Source: CAYQQR01 sp964420035
GTDB lineage: Bacteria > Bacteroidota > Bacteroidia > Bacteroidales > SM23-62
NCBI GenBank assembly: GCA_964420035.1
Contig: CAYQQR010000030.1
Location: 1-49,561, forward strand
Reading direction: 5' to 3'
DNA: 49,561 bases
In this document: positions 24,756 through 33,434 of the stretch, one piece after another
Numbering within the stretch: position 1 is the first letter of the stretch
Layout of the letters: each line of letters opens with the position of its first letter
Program-made: the position numbers and the translations under genes
Notes under the pieces: generated by a model
Databases searched by the model: none
What the model saw: only the letters and a program-made list of their open reading frames with translations
Told to the model about the DNA's origin: nothing

Positions 24756-25867
24756 GAAATTACGGATTGATAGGCTTGCATCAGCTCTCCGGCTATACGG
24801 TCTTCCCTGAATTTCAAAGCATGTTCCAGTCCGTGACGGACCATTTTTTCTTTCAGGGAACTATCTTCAAGGACTTCCCTTATGGCCTCGCCCAGAGCCG
24901 GCGTGTTGCCGGGATCGACATACTTGCTCGCGGGTCCTCCGGCTTCCGGAAAACATCCGCCACTGGAAGTGATCACTGCAGTACCGGAATTGAGTGCTTC
25001 CAGGATTGGAATTCCAAAGCCCTCAAATACAGACGGATATATAAAACACTCTGCCATCTGGTAGATAGGAGGAAGATCTTCCGTGGGAACATCATGAAGA
25101 AAGAGTACCCGGATATCGCGGTTTCTTTCAAGATAATCCCTGACTGCTTTCATATAGGAGGTTTGTCTGCCAACAACCACCAGGGGAACATCAATTTTTT
25201 CAATCTGAATGGCTTCGAGAAGGCTGAGAAGATTCTTTCTTTTTTCAATGGTGCCGACATTAAGCAGGTATTCTCGGGGTAAGTTGTATTTTTTTCTTAT
25301 CCCTTCATATTTTTCAGGCACGTTGTCATAAAATACCGGGTCACATCCCTGGTAGATAACCCGGATTTTGGCCGGATCGATTCCGTAATATCCGATAAGG
25401 TCATTTTTGGTTTGTGTACTGATGGCGATGATCAGGTCGGCCACCTTTGCCGCATATTTTGATTTTTTTCTGTAGATCCATCTATCAATGGGCGGGTACC
25501 AGTCCGGAAACCTTATGAATATCAGGTCGTGTATGGTTACGACAGAATGAATTCCGGAAGTTGCTATACCTGCAGGCAGTTCATTACTCAAACCATGGTA
25601 AATGTCCAGACGGTCATCCTGCAATTGCTTTTTCAGCCAGAAAGTGCGCCAAAAAGAAGGTAATTTCCTGTCCGGATAGCGCTCCGGGAAACGGTAATGC
25701 AGGCGGGGATTCGTCTCTTTGGGAAATCGTTCTTTCTTGCCGGGAATGTATAAATAGTAATCGTTTTCGGGATATTGCCCCTGCAGATATTGAATCATGT
25801 TCCTGCTGTAGTTACCCAGGCCGCTGTAATTAAAAAAGGCTCTTTTGGCGTCGAATCCTATTCTCAT
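24752..25867 (-). CDS. Glycosyltransferase family 4
   Basis: Retaining GT-B sugar transferase, acceptor and donor unknown. 371 residues from ATG 25867 (MRIGFDAKRAFFNYSGLG); the frame continues only to a TTG two codons upstream. The GT4 C-terminal donor site is clear: NVGTIEKRKNL, VVVGRQ, and the EX7E motif in SVFEGFGIPILEAL (near residues 282-290). N-terminal features GLGNYSRNM and TIHDLIFIRFP fit mannosyltransferase-like members such as MtfB. It follows dapD by 22 bp and overlaps tsaC, so dapD-GT4-tsaC may form one transcript. Confidence 0.9.
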   Translation of the reverse strand: MRIGFDAKRAFFNYSGLGNYSRNMIQYLQGQYPENDYYLYIPGKKERFPKETNPRLHYRFPERYPDRKLPSFWRTFWLKKQLQDDRLDIYHGLSNELPAGIATSGIHSVVTIHDLIFIRFPDWYPPIDRWIYRKKSKYAAKVADLIIAISTQTKNDLIGYYGIDPAKIRVIYQGCDPVFYDNVPEKYEGIRKKYNLPREYLLNVGTIEKRKNLLSLLEAIQIEKIDVPLVVVGRQTSYMKAVRDYLERNRDIRVLFLHDVPTEDLPPIYQMAECFIYPSVFEGFGIPILEALNSGTAVITSSGGCFPEAGGPASKYVDPGNTPALGEAIREVLEDSSLKEKMVRHGLEHALKFREDRIAGELMQAYQSVIS

Positions 25868-25889
25868 CTTCAAGCTTTATGGGTGTGAC

Positions 25890-26708
25890 TTAGACAGAGA
25901 CTGCAAATTCCCTTAAGGCTTCATTCAGTGAGGTTTTTCTGTCTGTCGATTCTTTTCGCTGACCGATGATCAGCGCACAGGGAACCTGGTACTTGCCGGC
26001 GGGGAAGGTTTTCTCCGTGGTGCCCGGGATTACCACGGATCGGGGTGGAACGCTTCCCCTCAGTTCCCTGGGCTCTTTCCCGGAAACATCAATAACGCGG
26101 GTTGAATTGGTCAGAACCACATTGGCACCGAGCACAGCCTCTTTACCGATGTGGACCCCCTCTACCACAATACACCGGGATCCGATGAATACCTCGTCTT
26201 CAACAATAACCGGTGCCGCTTGCACGGGCTCCAGCACGCCCCCGATGCCCACACCACCACTGAGATGAACATTTTTTCCGATCTGGGCGCAGGATCCTAC
26301 CGTGGCCCAGGTATCCACCATGGAACCGGTGTCAACATAAGCTCCGATATTCACATAGGAGGGCATCATAATAACACCGGCTGCAATATACGCACCATAA
26401 CGGGCAATGGCATGGGGTACAACGCGAACACCCATTTCTCTATAGTTTCTTTTCAGGGGGATCTTATCGTGAAATTCAAATGGACCCACTTCAAGGGTTT
26501 CCATATTCCTTATCGGGAAATACAGGATCACTGCCTTCTTGACCCATTCCTTAACAATCCAGCCTTCAGGTCCGGGTTCCGCGACCCGGATGGTTCCCTG
26601 GTCCAACGCGGCAATGGTGCGGGTGATTGCATCAACCACCTCGGGTTCCTTGATCAATTCCCTGTTTTCCCAGGCAGCATTAATCCTTTCAATATAGCTT
26701 GTTTCCAT
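25890..26708 (-). CDS. dapD: 2,3,4,5-tetrahydropyridine-2,6-dicarboxylate N-succinyltransferase
   Basis: Succinylates tetrahydrodipicolinate in the succinylase branch of lysine/diaminopimelate synthesis. 272 residues, the usual length. The left-handed beta-helix of hexapeptide repeats is evident (VGSCAQIGKNVHLSGGVGIGG, VIVEDEVFIGSRCIVVEGV split across turns), as are the conserved YGAYIAAGVIMMPSYVNIGAY and the catalytic-region MVDTWATVGSCAQIG. No other dap genes are in the window. A hairpin upstream (26729-26748) separates it from the exporter gene. Confidence 0.95.
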   Translation of the reverse strand: METSYIERINAAWENRELIKEPEVVDAITRTIAALDQGTIRVAEPGPEGWIVKEWVKKAVILYFPIRNMETLEVGPFEFHDKIPLKRNYREMGVRVVPHAIARYGAYIAAGVIMMPSYVNIGAYVDTGSMVDTWATVGSCAQIGKNVHLSGGVGIGGVLEPVQAAPVIVEDEVFIGSRCIVVEGVHIGKEAVLGANVVLTNSTRVIDVSGKEPRELRGSVPPRSVVIPGTTEKTFPAGKYQVPCALIIGQRKESTDRKTSLNEALREFAVSV

Positions 26709-26728
26709 AGAGCTCAGAGTGAATGGTT

Positions 26729-26748
26729 AAAAATAATGCCTTGGCATT
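26729..26748 (-). terminator. Possible weak terminator between the exporter gene and dapD
   Basis: On the minus strand AATGC (26748-26744) and GCATT (26739-26735) pair around CAAG and are followed by ATTTTT. The stem is only 5 bp (6 with a 2-nt loop), so termination may be partial. Confidence 0.45.
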
Positions 26749-26774
26749 GAACCGCAAAGCTGGAAGAAAAAAAC

Positions 26775-27869
26775 TTAAAAACCCGCCAGGATTCCCAGGG
26801 ATCCAATGACTAAACCGATCAGGAGGTTAAACAGCTTCATGTAAACAAAACTGAGTCGTGATTCCGCCAACAAAGGCAGGGAAGCATGACCGTCTTGTAC
26901 AACGGAGTTGGCTATTAAAATGCTGATCGGAATGATCCCATTAACAAACAGGGTCAGGAAGATCAGATGCGGGCCGGATTCAGGAATTATCCCAACGAGC
27001 AGAGCGATCATCAGCACCAGCCACAGATTTTCACGAATCCAGTTCGATATATCCAGGTATTCCAATCCTGCATGTATCAAAAGAAAAGCACCGAAAATCC
27101 ATAAAAATATCCTTAAGAAATGTTTCTTTATGATGTGTTGCCAAAAATGAACCTTTAAAAAATGATCCGGAACGGTTGTTACGATAAACAATTCCAGTCC
27201 GGTGACAATCAAGAAAACAACCCGTTTCCAATTCCAGTCGGACGGTCCGACAGTACCGGTTAAGAGCAATATACCAAAAACCAGGCCCCCCAAAATCAGA
27301 ATCAACCGGGGCCAACTGATGGAACGTAGTTGCGGAAGGATCAACTTCCGGTCGAAGCACCGGCAATCCGGTTCCTGAAAATGTACTTTCATGAGGTTTT
27401 CTTCCAATTTCATGAAACTTCGTTTTCCGAAAAGTGCCCGGACCATAAACCCGGCGGTGATGGAAAGTATAAATAACGCCCCCATGATAAGCAGGGCTTT
27501 TTCCGGGATCATGGCAAACATGACAAATGCTTCGTCACCGGAAGTTGCGATCATAACCGTTACAATAGCCGCAAAGGAAAACACTTTGTGTGCATAAAGA
27601 GAGACCACCATGTAAGCACCCAGGCAACCCGGAGTTAATCCGAGCAGGGCAGCAATCAGGATCTGCAGCCAGGGCGAACGGTCCAGAGCCTTGTTCCACC
27701 GTCCTTTTGAGAGGATGGTCAGATACTCGACCAGAAGCATCATGATCACAACAAAAACGGCAATGATCAGGGCATGCTTGAAATTCCCGAAAAGGAAATC
27801 CAGGGGACCTTCACCGGTGTGATGATGACCGAAAAACCCAAGATCAAAGCCGGAATCATGATCATGCAT
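26775..27869 (-). CDS. Putative 10-TM heavy-metal exporter (ArsP_2 / 'putative manganese transporter' family)
   Basis: 364 residues from ATG 27869; an earlier TTG at 27881 is less likely. The short N-terminal loop is rich in His/Asp (MHDHDSGFDLGFFGHHHTGEG begins it), which could bind metal. About nine to ten hydrophobic helices follow, with LGLTPGCLGAYMVVSLYAHKVFS in helix 3-4 and a duplicated motif, VGIIPESGPHLIFLTLF, in the second half. This matches the ArsP_2 family, annotated as heavy-metal or manganese exporter without much direct proof. It begins 25 bp after the DUF5916 stop and is probably co-transcribed with it. Confidence 0.75.
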   Translation of the reverse strand: MHDHDSGFDLGFFGHHHTGEGPLDFLFGNFKHALIIAVFVVIMMLLVEYLTILSKGRWNKALDRSPWLQILIAALLGLTPGCLGAYMVVSLYAHKVFSFAAIVTVMIATSGDEAFVMFAMIPEKALLIMGALFILSITAGFMVRALFGKRSFMKLEENLMKVHFQEPDCRCFDRKLILPQLRSISWPRLILILGGLVFGILLLTGTVGPSDWNWKRVVFLIVTGLELFIVTTVPDHFLKVHFWQHIIKKHFLRIFLWIFGAFLLIHAGLEYLDISNWIRENLWLVLMIALLVGIIPESGPHLIFLTLFVNGIIPISILIANSVVQDGHASLPLLAESRLSFVYMKLFNLLIGLVIGSLGILAGF

Positions 27870-27894
27870 GATGCCAATCAAATTTATTCACCAG

Positions 27895-30066
27895 TTAGAA
27901 TTGATGAAGATAAGTGATTTTGGCAATATTCTGCTGGTTTCTGCTCAGCGGATCGCCCCCGTCGTTAAACACGATATAAAAATGAGATAAAGGACGATAT
28001 TCCCATGAAAACCGGATATTGGTCCGATATTCCCTGTTAAAACTATTCCTCTGGTAAGAACCAATCAGTTGCAGCCTGGGATTGATGGCAAGTCTTGTAT
28101 TTATTCCGACAAGGTGTACCTCCTTGCTTTCTTCATTAATGCCCAGATCAACCAGTGAACGGTAACTATAATCCAATCCCAATACAATATGGGGTATGGG
28201 TTTTGTAAAAAGCTCAATATCCGCTTCCAATAAGGATCCGTTGTAATAACCTCCTGAGATAACAAAAATACCGGCACCTACACTTGCAGTAGGGTCGGTA
28301 TCGATTCCAAATCCCCAACGGTAGTTGGCATAAGAACCTTGTTCAATGGCTAGGTCCAGGGGGGCAAATTCTTCATCAAGGTTTTGCCAGAGTCCGCCGA
28401 CTCCAAATCCAAAATTCATACTGTTTTCCAGGGTCAGGGAGAAGGGGACAATGATTAGTTCACCCTCCCGAAACGTCATTTGATCCAGATTAAAATAAAA
28501 CCTGGCATCATACTCGGGATCCATACTTCTGATAAAAGGCGGCAACCATTCCGGACGGAAATCAAAACGGGCGTCATGATCAATCATCCAGTAATCGTTA
28601 TCATTGATAAATCCCGATCCGGGATGATAATTATTGTTCACTAAACTGTTCCGGATATCCATGTTGAGCCAGTTATTTTCAAAATCGGCCTCAACGGTGT
28701 ATGCAATTCCACTACCTCCTTCAGAGTCCCGGGAATTGGATATCATGCCTGAGATGGCCAGGGGGGTCCATGGCCTGAAGTAGAAATCAAAACTACCCGT
28801 TTGATTGAACACTGCTTTCAGGCTGTCCTTGGCTAAATCATGCCGTAATGTATACATTCCTCCAATCTGGTTCTGATTGCCAAAATTCCTGGCATACCTC
28901 AATATAGCAAAGTGGGCGGCCGGATTGGTTGAGGTTTCTCGCTGACGCACCAGCAATCCCCCGAAGTTATTTTTTACATCACGGTGTACCAGTCTTGCTC
29001 CTCCGTCCAGAGGAATGGGATTGCCTTCATCATCAAGGCCAATCCGCCTGCTGAAAAACGGCTGGATCGCGTGGGACCGGGAAACATTAAAAAGGGTCGC
29101 ATTCTCAAGAAAAAACTGTCGTTTTTCAGGAAAAAAAACTGAAAAACGGCTGAGGTTAACGATTTGCTCGTCCACATCGGCCTGGGCGAAATCGGTGTTC
29201 ACCGTTAGATCAAGTACCGTATGGTTGTTGATTGCCCATTTCACATCTCCTCCCGGTTTTAATTTAAGCTCTTCATAATCAAAAAAGGATTCACTTTCCG
29301 ACCTGTTTCCTTTTAGATTAGCAGAAAAATACGGTTTTAACTGAATGTTTACAGCAGGAGGCGGTGGATCAATGCCGGTGAGCATAGCGGCATATTCCAT
29401 TCTGTAGGGAGAAAAGGCTCTGGGAACGGCGGGGAAACTGGTAAATTCGAATATCTTCCTTACATTTCTTGCTAAAATGATACCCAGCTTATCGGCATGG
29501 GGTGGGTAGCGCAGAGATTTCCATGGAATGGCCATTTCGGCGATCCAGTGATCCTCTTCTATGGATGTTGCCGATAACCACAGGGCATCCCAATCAGAAT
29601 TGATGTTGTTCCCGTCTGAAACCTGCAAATCGCGTTGTGATCCGAAGGGTGTTACCTGAAAAACACTTGCATTGCGCTGATCCAGGAATCCGTCAATGGA
29701 AATTCCAAACAGATCATTATTGTAATAGCTGAAATCCCTGCCCAGATCCTCTACCCTGATATCATTCAGTTTTTTAATATCGGCTTCACAAAGCGCTGCA
29801 ACATAGAGATAATTATGGTCATGAAGAAAGCGAACTTCAGTTTTATAAGATGCCGGTTCACCCTGCCCAGGATCCATTTGGAGGAATCCTGTCAAAGCCC
29901 CTGTGTTTTTCCATGCCTCTTCAGAAAGCTTACCGTCGATATCTATAGCCCCGGTTGTTCTTTTTGCTTCAATTATTAGGGGGAATTCAGGTGGATTGAA
30001 TATCTCCTGTGCAATCAGTATGGGTGAAAGCAGGATGAAAAGTATGGTCGGTGCCGTCTGCCTCAT
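27895..30066 (-). CDS. DUF5916 protein: CBM9-like domain plus outer-membrane beta-barrel
   Basis: 723 residues from ATG 30066 with a signal peptide (MRQTAPTILFILLSPILIAQ); the open frame upstream offers only TTG. Residues ~30-210 form a CBM9-like domain (DGKLSEEAWKNTGALTGF, LYVAALCEAD). The rest fits DUF5916, a predicted outer-membrane barrel, with the typical PEKRQFFLENATLFN and IQPFFSRRIGL and a C terminus ending in aromatic residues (YLHQF), as outer-membrane barrels do. Role unknown; family members occur widely in Bacteroidota. Confidence 0.88.
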   Translation of the reverse strand: MRQTAPTILFILLSPILIAQEIFNPPEFPLIIEAKRTTGAIDIDGKLSEEAWKNTGALTGFLQMDPGQGEPASYKTEVRFLHDHNYLYVAALCEADIKKLNDIRVEDLGRDFSYYNNDLFGISIDGFLDQRNASVFQVTPFGSQRDLQVSDGNNINSDWDALWLSATSIEEDHWIAEMAIPWKSLRYPPHADKLGIILARNVRKIFEFTSFPAVPRAFSPYRMEYAAMLTGIDPPPPAVNIQLKPYFSANLKGNRSESESFFDYEELKLKPGGDVKWAINNHTVLDLTVNTDFAQADVDEQIVNLSRFSVFFPEKRQFFLENATLFNVSRSHAIQPFFSRRIGLDDEGNPIPLDGGARLVHRDVKNNFGGLLVRQRETSTNPAAHFAILRYARNFGNQNQIGGMYTLRHDLAKDSLKAVFNQTGSFDFYFRPWTPLAISGMISNSRDSEGGSGIAYTVEADFENNWLNMDIRNSLVNNNYHPGSGFINDNDYWMIDHDARFDFRPEWLPPFIRSMDPEYDARFYFNLDQMTFREGELIIVPFSLTLENSMNFGFGVGGLWQNLDEEFAPLDLAIEQGSYANYRWGFGIDTDPTASVGAGIFVISGGYYNGSLLEADIELFTKPIPHIVLGLDYSYRSLVDLGINEESKEVHLVGINTRLAINPRLQLIGSYQRNSFNREYRTNIRFSWEYRPLSHFYIVFNDGGDPLSRNQQNIAKITYLHQF

Positions 30067-30105
30067 AAACAAGTCCTGTTATGGCGTAAACAGGCCAAAT
30101 GCCTA

Positions 30106-30384
30106 TCAGAGCTTCAGTTTTTTGAACGGGATAATTGAGAATTCTTCAGGGACCGGATCGTAGCCGTGAGTGCCCCAGGGATGGCATCGCAATAATCTGC
30201 GAAAACCAAGCCAGCCTCCTTTGAACATCCCATGCTTTTTGATGGCCTGAATAAAATATTCCGAACAACTGGGTACATGCCTGCAGGATGTTGGAAGGAT
30301 GGGGGATATGACCCACTGATAGATTTTTATCGGAACAATAAGGATATAGCCAGTCGCTGTCTTTATGCCTTTTAAGAATTTCAT
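30106..30384 (-). CDS. yidD: Membrane protein insertion efficiency factor YidD
   Basis: 92 residues. The family pattern is complete: YQWVISPILPTSCRHVPSCSEY near residues 23-44 and RLLRCHPWGTHGYDPVPE near the end, with the conserved cysteines. YidD aids insertion of inner-membrane proteins by YidC. It is away from the usual rnpA-yidC neighbourhood. The -7 promoter box lies only 8 bp before the ATG, so the mRNA may be nearly leaderless. Confidence 0.93.
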   Translation of the reverse strand: MKFLKGIKTATGYILIVPIKIYQWVISPILPTSCRHVPSCSEYFIQAIKKHGMFKGGWLGFRRLLRCHPWGTHGYDPVPEEFSIIPFKKLKL

Positions 30385-30392
30385 TTACATTG

Positions 30393-30400
30393 CAAAGATA
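30393..30400 (-). promoter_or_regulatory. -7 promoter box (TATCTTTG) directly before yidD
   Basis: Exact TAnnTTTG match on the minus strand, separated from the yidD ATG by 8 bp. No -33 TTTG at the usual distance. On the opposite strand, the 200-bp divergent region also holds TATCTTTA at 30527-30534, one base off consensus, 50 bp before the phosphofructokinase gene. Confidence 0.45.
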
Positions 30401-30584
30401 ATATTCAGAATGTTACGGGGTTCCGGTTCCGGTTTTATTATTATTACTTCACGTAACGCGTAAACCAAAGGTTTTTTAGAACCCTTTTAAAAAAGCAGTG
30501 ACCTGACAATAAACTGATTTATTTAATATCTTTAGACTTTCAAAATGAAACCCTATATATTAAATGATTTAAAATCAGATAGCT

Positions 30585-31796
30585 ATGGCAAATGTACAGC
30601 GAAAAAAGGGGACTATCGCGATACTCACAGGTGGCGGTGATGTTCCCGGACTGAATCCTGCTATCCGGGCCATAACCATTCGCGCTTTAAGGGAAGGATA
30701 CCAGGTCATCGGCCTCAGAAGAGGTTGGGCCGGGATTATGGAATTGGTCCGGGATAAAAAGGCGGACAACAGTGAAAAGTACATGATATTGACCGAAGAG
30801 ATTGTCAATAAAGCGGGACGGACCGGGGGCACTTTTCTGCATACCTCAAGAACCCGGCCCAGTCATTGCCCCAAAGATGCCGTACCCAAACATTTGCGGG
30901 AAACCTATAATAAAGAGGTCAACGACCTGACCCCCGAGATCATCAAAAACCTGAACTGGCTCGGAGTGGATTACCTGATTCCCATTGGAGGAGACGATAC
31001 CTTAAGCTATGGGGTCAGGATGTATCAGGAAGGGATTAAAGTAATCGCCATTCCTAAAACCATGGATAATGACGTTCCGGGCACCGATTATTGTATTGGG
31101 TTCAGTACTTGCATTACACGTACCATACATCATACCAATATCATACGGACCTCGGCAGGCTCACACGAACGTATCATGGTTCTTGAAGTATTCGGACGTT
31201 ATGCTGGTTTTACCGCCATGCTCCCGACCATGGCAGGTGCCGCGAACCGTTGTGTGATCCCTGAATATAAGTTTAACATCGAACGACTGACCGAATTGCT
31301 GGTTGAGGACCGGAATCGAAATCCCTCTAAATACTCCATTGTTCTTGTATCGGAGGGAGCAATGATGGAAGGACAGGATGCTATGGTATTTGAAAACCAG
31401 GAAACCGATATGTTTGGGCATGCCAAACTCGGAGGTGTGGGCGATATGGTTTCGGCCAAGATAAAAGAGCTTTCTTCAAAGTATAATAAGGGCAAAAACA
31501 TAAATATCATCAATCAGCGGCTGGGATACCTGGTGCGGGGTGGTGATCCGGATGCCATCGACTCTATCGTGCCCATGGCCTATGGTAATTTGGCCCTGGA
31601 CCTTATCTTGAAAGGAATACACGGCAGACTGGTAGTACTCAGGAACGGTCGCTATGATAATGCTCCGCTGGATGTAGTTACCAGCTCAAAGAAACTGGTG
31701 GATGTGAAGAAACATTATAATGTCGAGCGCCTCAGGCCGCATTATAAATCCTTCGAGTTCCAGCCCCTGTTCATCATGACCGGCAGCTCGTTGTAA
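30585..31796 (+). CDS. pfkA: 6-phosphofructokinase, with residues of the pyrophosphate-dependent type
   Basis: Phosphorylates fructose 6-phosphate in glycolysis. 403 residues, longer than the ~320 of E. coli PfkA. The N-terminal TGGGDVPGLNP fits the phosphate-donor site. At the two positions that separate donor types it has GGDDT (Asp138) and PKTMDND (Lys158) where ATP enzymes have GGDGS and PGTIDND. Asp plus Lys at these places is the established mark of PPi-PFK, so this is probably a reversible diphosphate-fructose-6-phosphate phosphotransferase. Substrate-binding ITRTIHHTN...SAGSHERIMVLEVFGRYAG is intact in parts. Converges with the SPOR gene, 3 bp apart. Confidence 0.92.
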   Translation: MANVQRKKGTIAILTGGGDVPGLNPAIRAITIRALREGYQVIGLRRGWAGIMELVRDKKADNSEKYMILTEEIVNKAGRTGGTFLHTSRTRPSHCPKDAVPKHLRETYNKEVNDLTPEIIKNLNWLGVDYLIPIGGDDTLSYGVRMYQEGIKVIAIPKTMDNDVPGTDYCIGFSTCITRTIHHTNIIRTSAGSHERIMVLEVFGRYAGFTAMLPTMAGAANRCVIPEYKFNIERLTELLVEDRNRNPSKYSIVLVSEGAMMEGQDAMVFENQETDMFGHAKLGGVGDMVSAKIKELSSKYNKGKNINIINQRLGYLVRGGDPDAIDSIVPMAYGNLALDLILKGIHGRLVVLRNGRYDNAPLDVVTSSKKLVDVKKHYNVERLRPHYKSFEFQPLFIMTGSSL

Positions 31797-31799
31797 AAA

Positions 31800-32282
31800 C
31801 TACCTGGATACGTAGATCCAGGAATCTTCCACCACTGAATTACGCACCAATTGTAGACCTTCTTTCGCGGCAGAAGCATTATTGTATTTTTCCACCGAGA
31901 CCAGATGGAAGCCATTCGGGGCCATGATGATCTCTGACTTGTAGCCCATAGCTTTCATCTTCTTGTTGTAATCCTGTGCGTATTTCGGGGTTTTGAAACT
32001 TCCGGTGATCAGGTAATATCCTCTTGAGGGCTGGCGTGCTCCGGCAGAAGCTATTTTTTCTTCATAGTAATCGATGATGGAGTCGACCTTCGCCTGGGAT
32101 TGTGCTTTCAGTTTTTCAATTTCTTCTTGGTGCTCAGACCGTTCAGCTTGCAAAGCACTGTCAAGTTGTTGGTTGGCGACTAACAGGGAGTCGGTCTTGT
32201 CACCTCCCAGTTTTTCCTTTATAAAATCACAGCCAGGTAATAGAATGAACCCAACCAGCAGAATTAAGCCCAATTTTTTCAT
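31800..32282 (-). CDS. SPOR-domain lipoprotein
   Basis: 160 residues from ATG 32282. The lipoprotein signal is MKKLGLILLVGFILLPGC, lipidated at Cys18. A helical region (residues ~35-75, QQLDSALQAERSEHQEEIEKL) is followed by a SPOR domain (about 90-158; GYYLITGSFKTPKYA, GFHLVSVEKY). SPOR domains bind denuded septal peptidoglycan, so a role at the cell division site or in wall binding is likely. A TTG 11 codons upstream is contained in the promoter box and is not the start. Confidence 0.85.
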   Translation of the reverse strand: MKKLGLILLVGFILLPGCDFIKEKLGGDKTDSLLVANQQLDSALQAERSEHQEEIEKLKAQSQAKVDSIIDYYEEKIASAGARQPSRGYYLITGSFKTPKYAQDYNKKMKAMGYKSEIIMAPNGFHLVSVEKYNNASAAKEGLQLVRNSVVEDSWIYVSR

Positions 32283-32312
32283 ATGTCCGGTTTTAGAGTG
32301 TGAATTCTGGAA

Positions 32313-32320
32313 CAAAAATA
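32313..32320 (-). promoter_or_regulatory. -7 promoter box (TATTTTTG) upstream of the SPOR gene
   Basis: Fits TAnnTTTG on the minus strand, 30 bp before the ATG at 32282. No clear -33 element. Confidence 0.4.
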
Positions 32321-32392
32321 AAGAAATATTTTGGTAAATGCCTAATTTTCAATTAATCATGTATATTAAACCAAAGGATTGAATCAATTTGC

Positions 32393-32400
32393 TACCTTTG
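32393..32400 (+). promoter_or_regulatory. -7 promoter box (TACCTTTG) upstream of the DHOD-like gene
   Basis: Exact TAnnTTTG match 24 bp before the ATG at 32425. The -33 position is weak. Confidence 0.45.
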
Positions 32401-32424
32401 TTATAAACCAAAAATACACCCCTT

Positions 32425-33423
32425 ATGGCCAGGTTATCCACTAAATATATGGGATTGGAACTGCCTTCTCCGGTCATTGCTGCCAGTTCGGGACTGACAG
32501 AAAACCTTGAACACCTGATTCAGTTACAAGAAGCCGGAGCCGGAGCCGTGGTATTAAAATCAATTTTTGAAGAAGAAATCCTCCTGGAAAAGGAGGCCCG
32601 GCTAAAAAAAATGGGCTCTTCTGGTTTTCTGTATCCCGAAACGGTGGAATTTTATGAAAACCAGGATCACCCGGAAGAAATTACAGAAAAGTATATCGGC
32701 CTGGTGAAAGAGGCCAAGTCAAAACTCAACATCCCGGTTATACCCAGCATAAACTGTATGACTGCCGGGCCATGGACCTATTATCCCAAACAACTTGAAG
32801 AGGCCGGAGCAGATGCCATTGAACTGAACCTGTTCATACTGCCTTCGGATATGAACCGTACGGCCCGGGAAAATGAGAAGGTATATTTTGATATCGTCAG
32901 AAGCATTACCGAACAGGTTGGGATACCGGTGGCCCTGAAAATAAGCTATTACTTTGCTAACCTGGCACAGATACTGCTGGAGTTGTCGGAGACAGGGATT
33001 GGCGCTTTAGTCCTTTTTAACCGCTTCTACAGCCCTGATTTTGATCTGGATAGACTGGAAGTAACCTCCGGCAATGTTTTAAGCAATCCTGGAGATCTGT
33101 TCATGCCCTTAAGATGGATTGCCATTTCTTCCGGAAAGATCAAATGTGATATTGCCGGGACCACCGGTGTTTACGACGGCTTTGATGCCATTAAATTATT
33201 CCTGGCCGGGGCCAACGTGGTACAGCTTGCCTCTGCATTATATAAATTGGGTGTCGGACACATCAGAAACATTTTGGATCAAATTGAAACCTGGATGGAT
33301 AACAAGGGATTTAAATCCATTGATGAATTCCGGGGCAAACTGAACCAAAAGAATATCGACCATCCTGCAGCATTTGAAAGGGTACAGTTCATGAAATACT
33401 TCCGGGGCTACCCTGCGGATTAA
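32425..33423 (+). CDS. Dihydroorotate dehydrogenase-like flavoprotein
   Basis: 332 residues, a TIM-barrel FMN protein related to class 1 DHODs. N-terminal LSTKYMGLELPSPVIAASSGLT, mid-barrel IPVIPSINCMT and ADAIELNLF, then VALKISYYFANLA and the phosphate-binding C-terminal strands TTGVYDGFDAIKLFLAGANVVQLASAL. In class 1 DHODs the base is a Cys in a loop after the SxN motif; here the corresponding stretch is not the standard one, so it should not be equated with PyrD. Members of this group are annotated as 'dihydroorotate dehydrogenase-like' and their substrate is unknown. The DUF434 gene follows 11 bp later. Confidence 0.85.
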   Translation: MARLSTKYMGLELPSPVIAASSGLTENLEHLIQLQEAGAGAVVLKSIFEEEILLEKEARLKKMGSSGFLYPETVEFYENQDHPEEITEKYIGLVKEAKSKLNIPVIPSINCMTAGPWTYYPKQLEEAGADAIELNLFILPSDMNRTARENEKVYFDIVRSITEQVGIPVALKISYYFANLAQILLELSETGIGALVLFNRFYSPDFDLDRLEVTSGNVLSNPGDLFMPLRWIAISSGKIKCDIAGTTGVYDGFDAIKLFLAGANVVQLASALYKLGVGHIRNILDQIETWMDNKGFKSIDEFRGKLNQKNIDHPAAFERVQFMKYFRGYPAD

Positions 33424-33434
33424 AGTCAGCCTGT

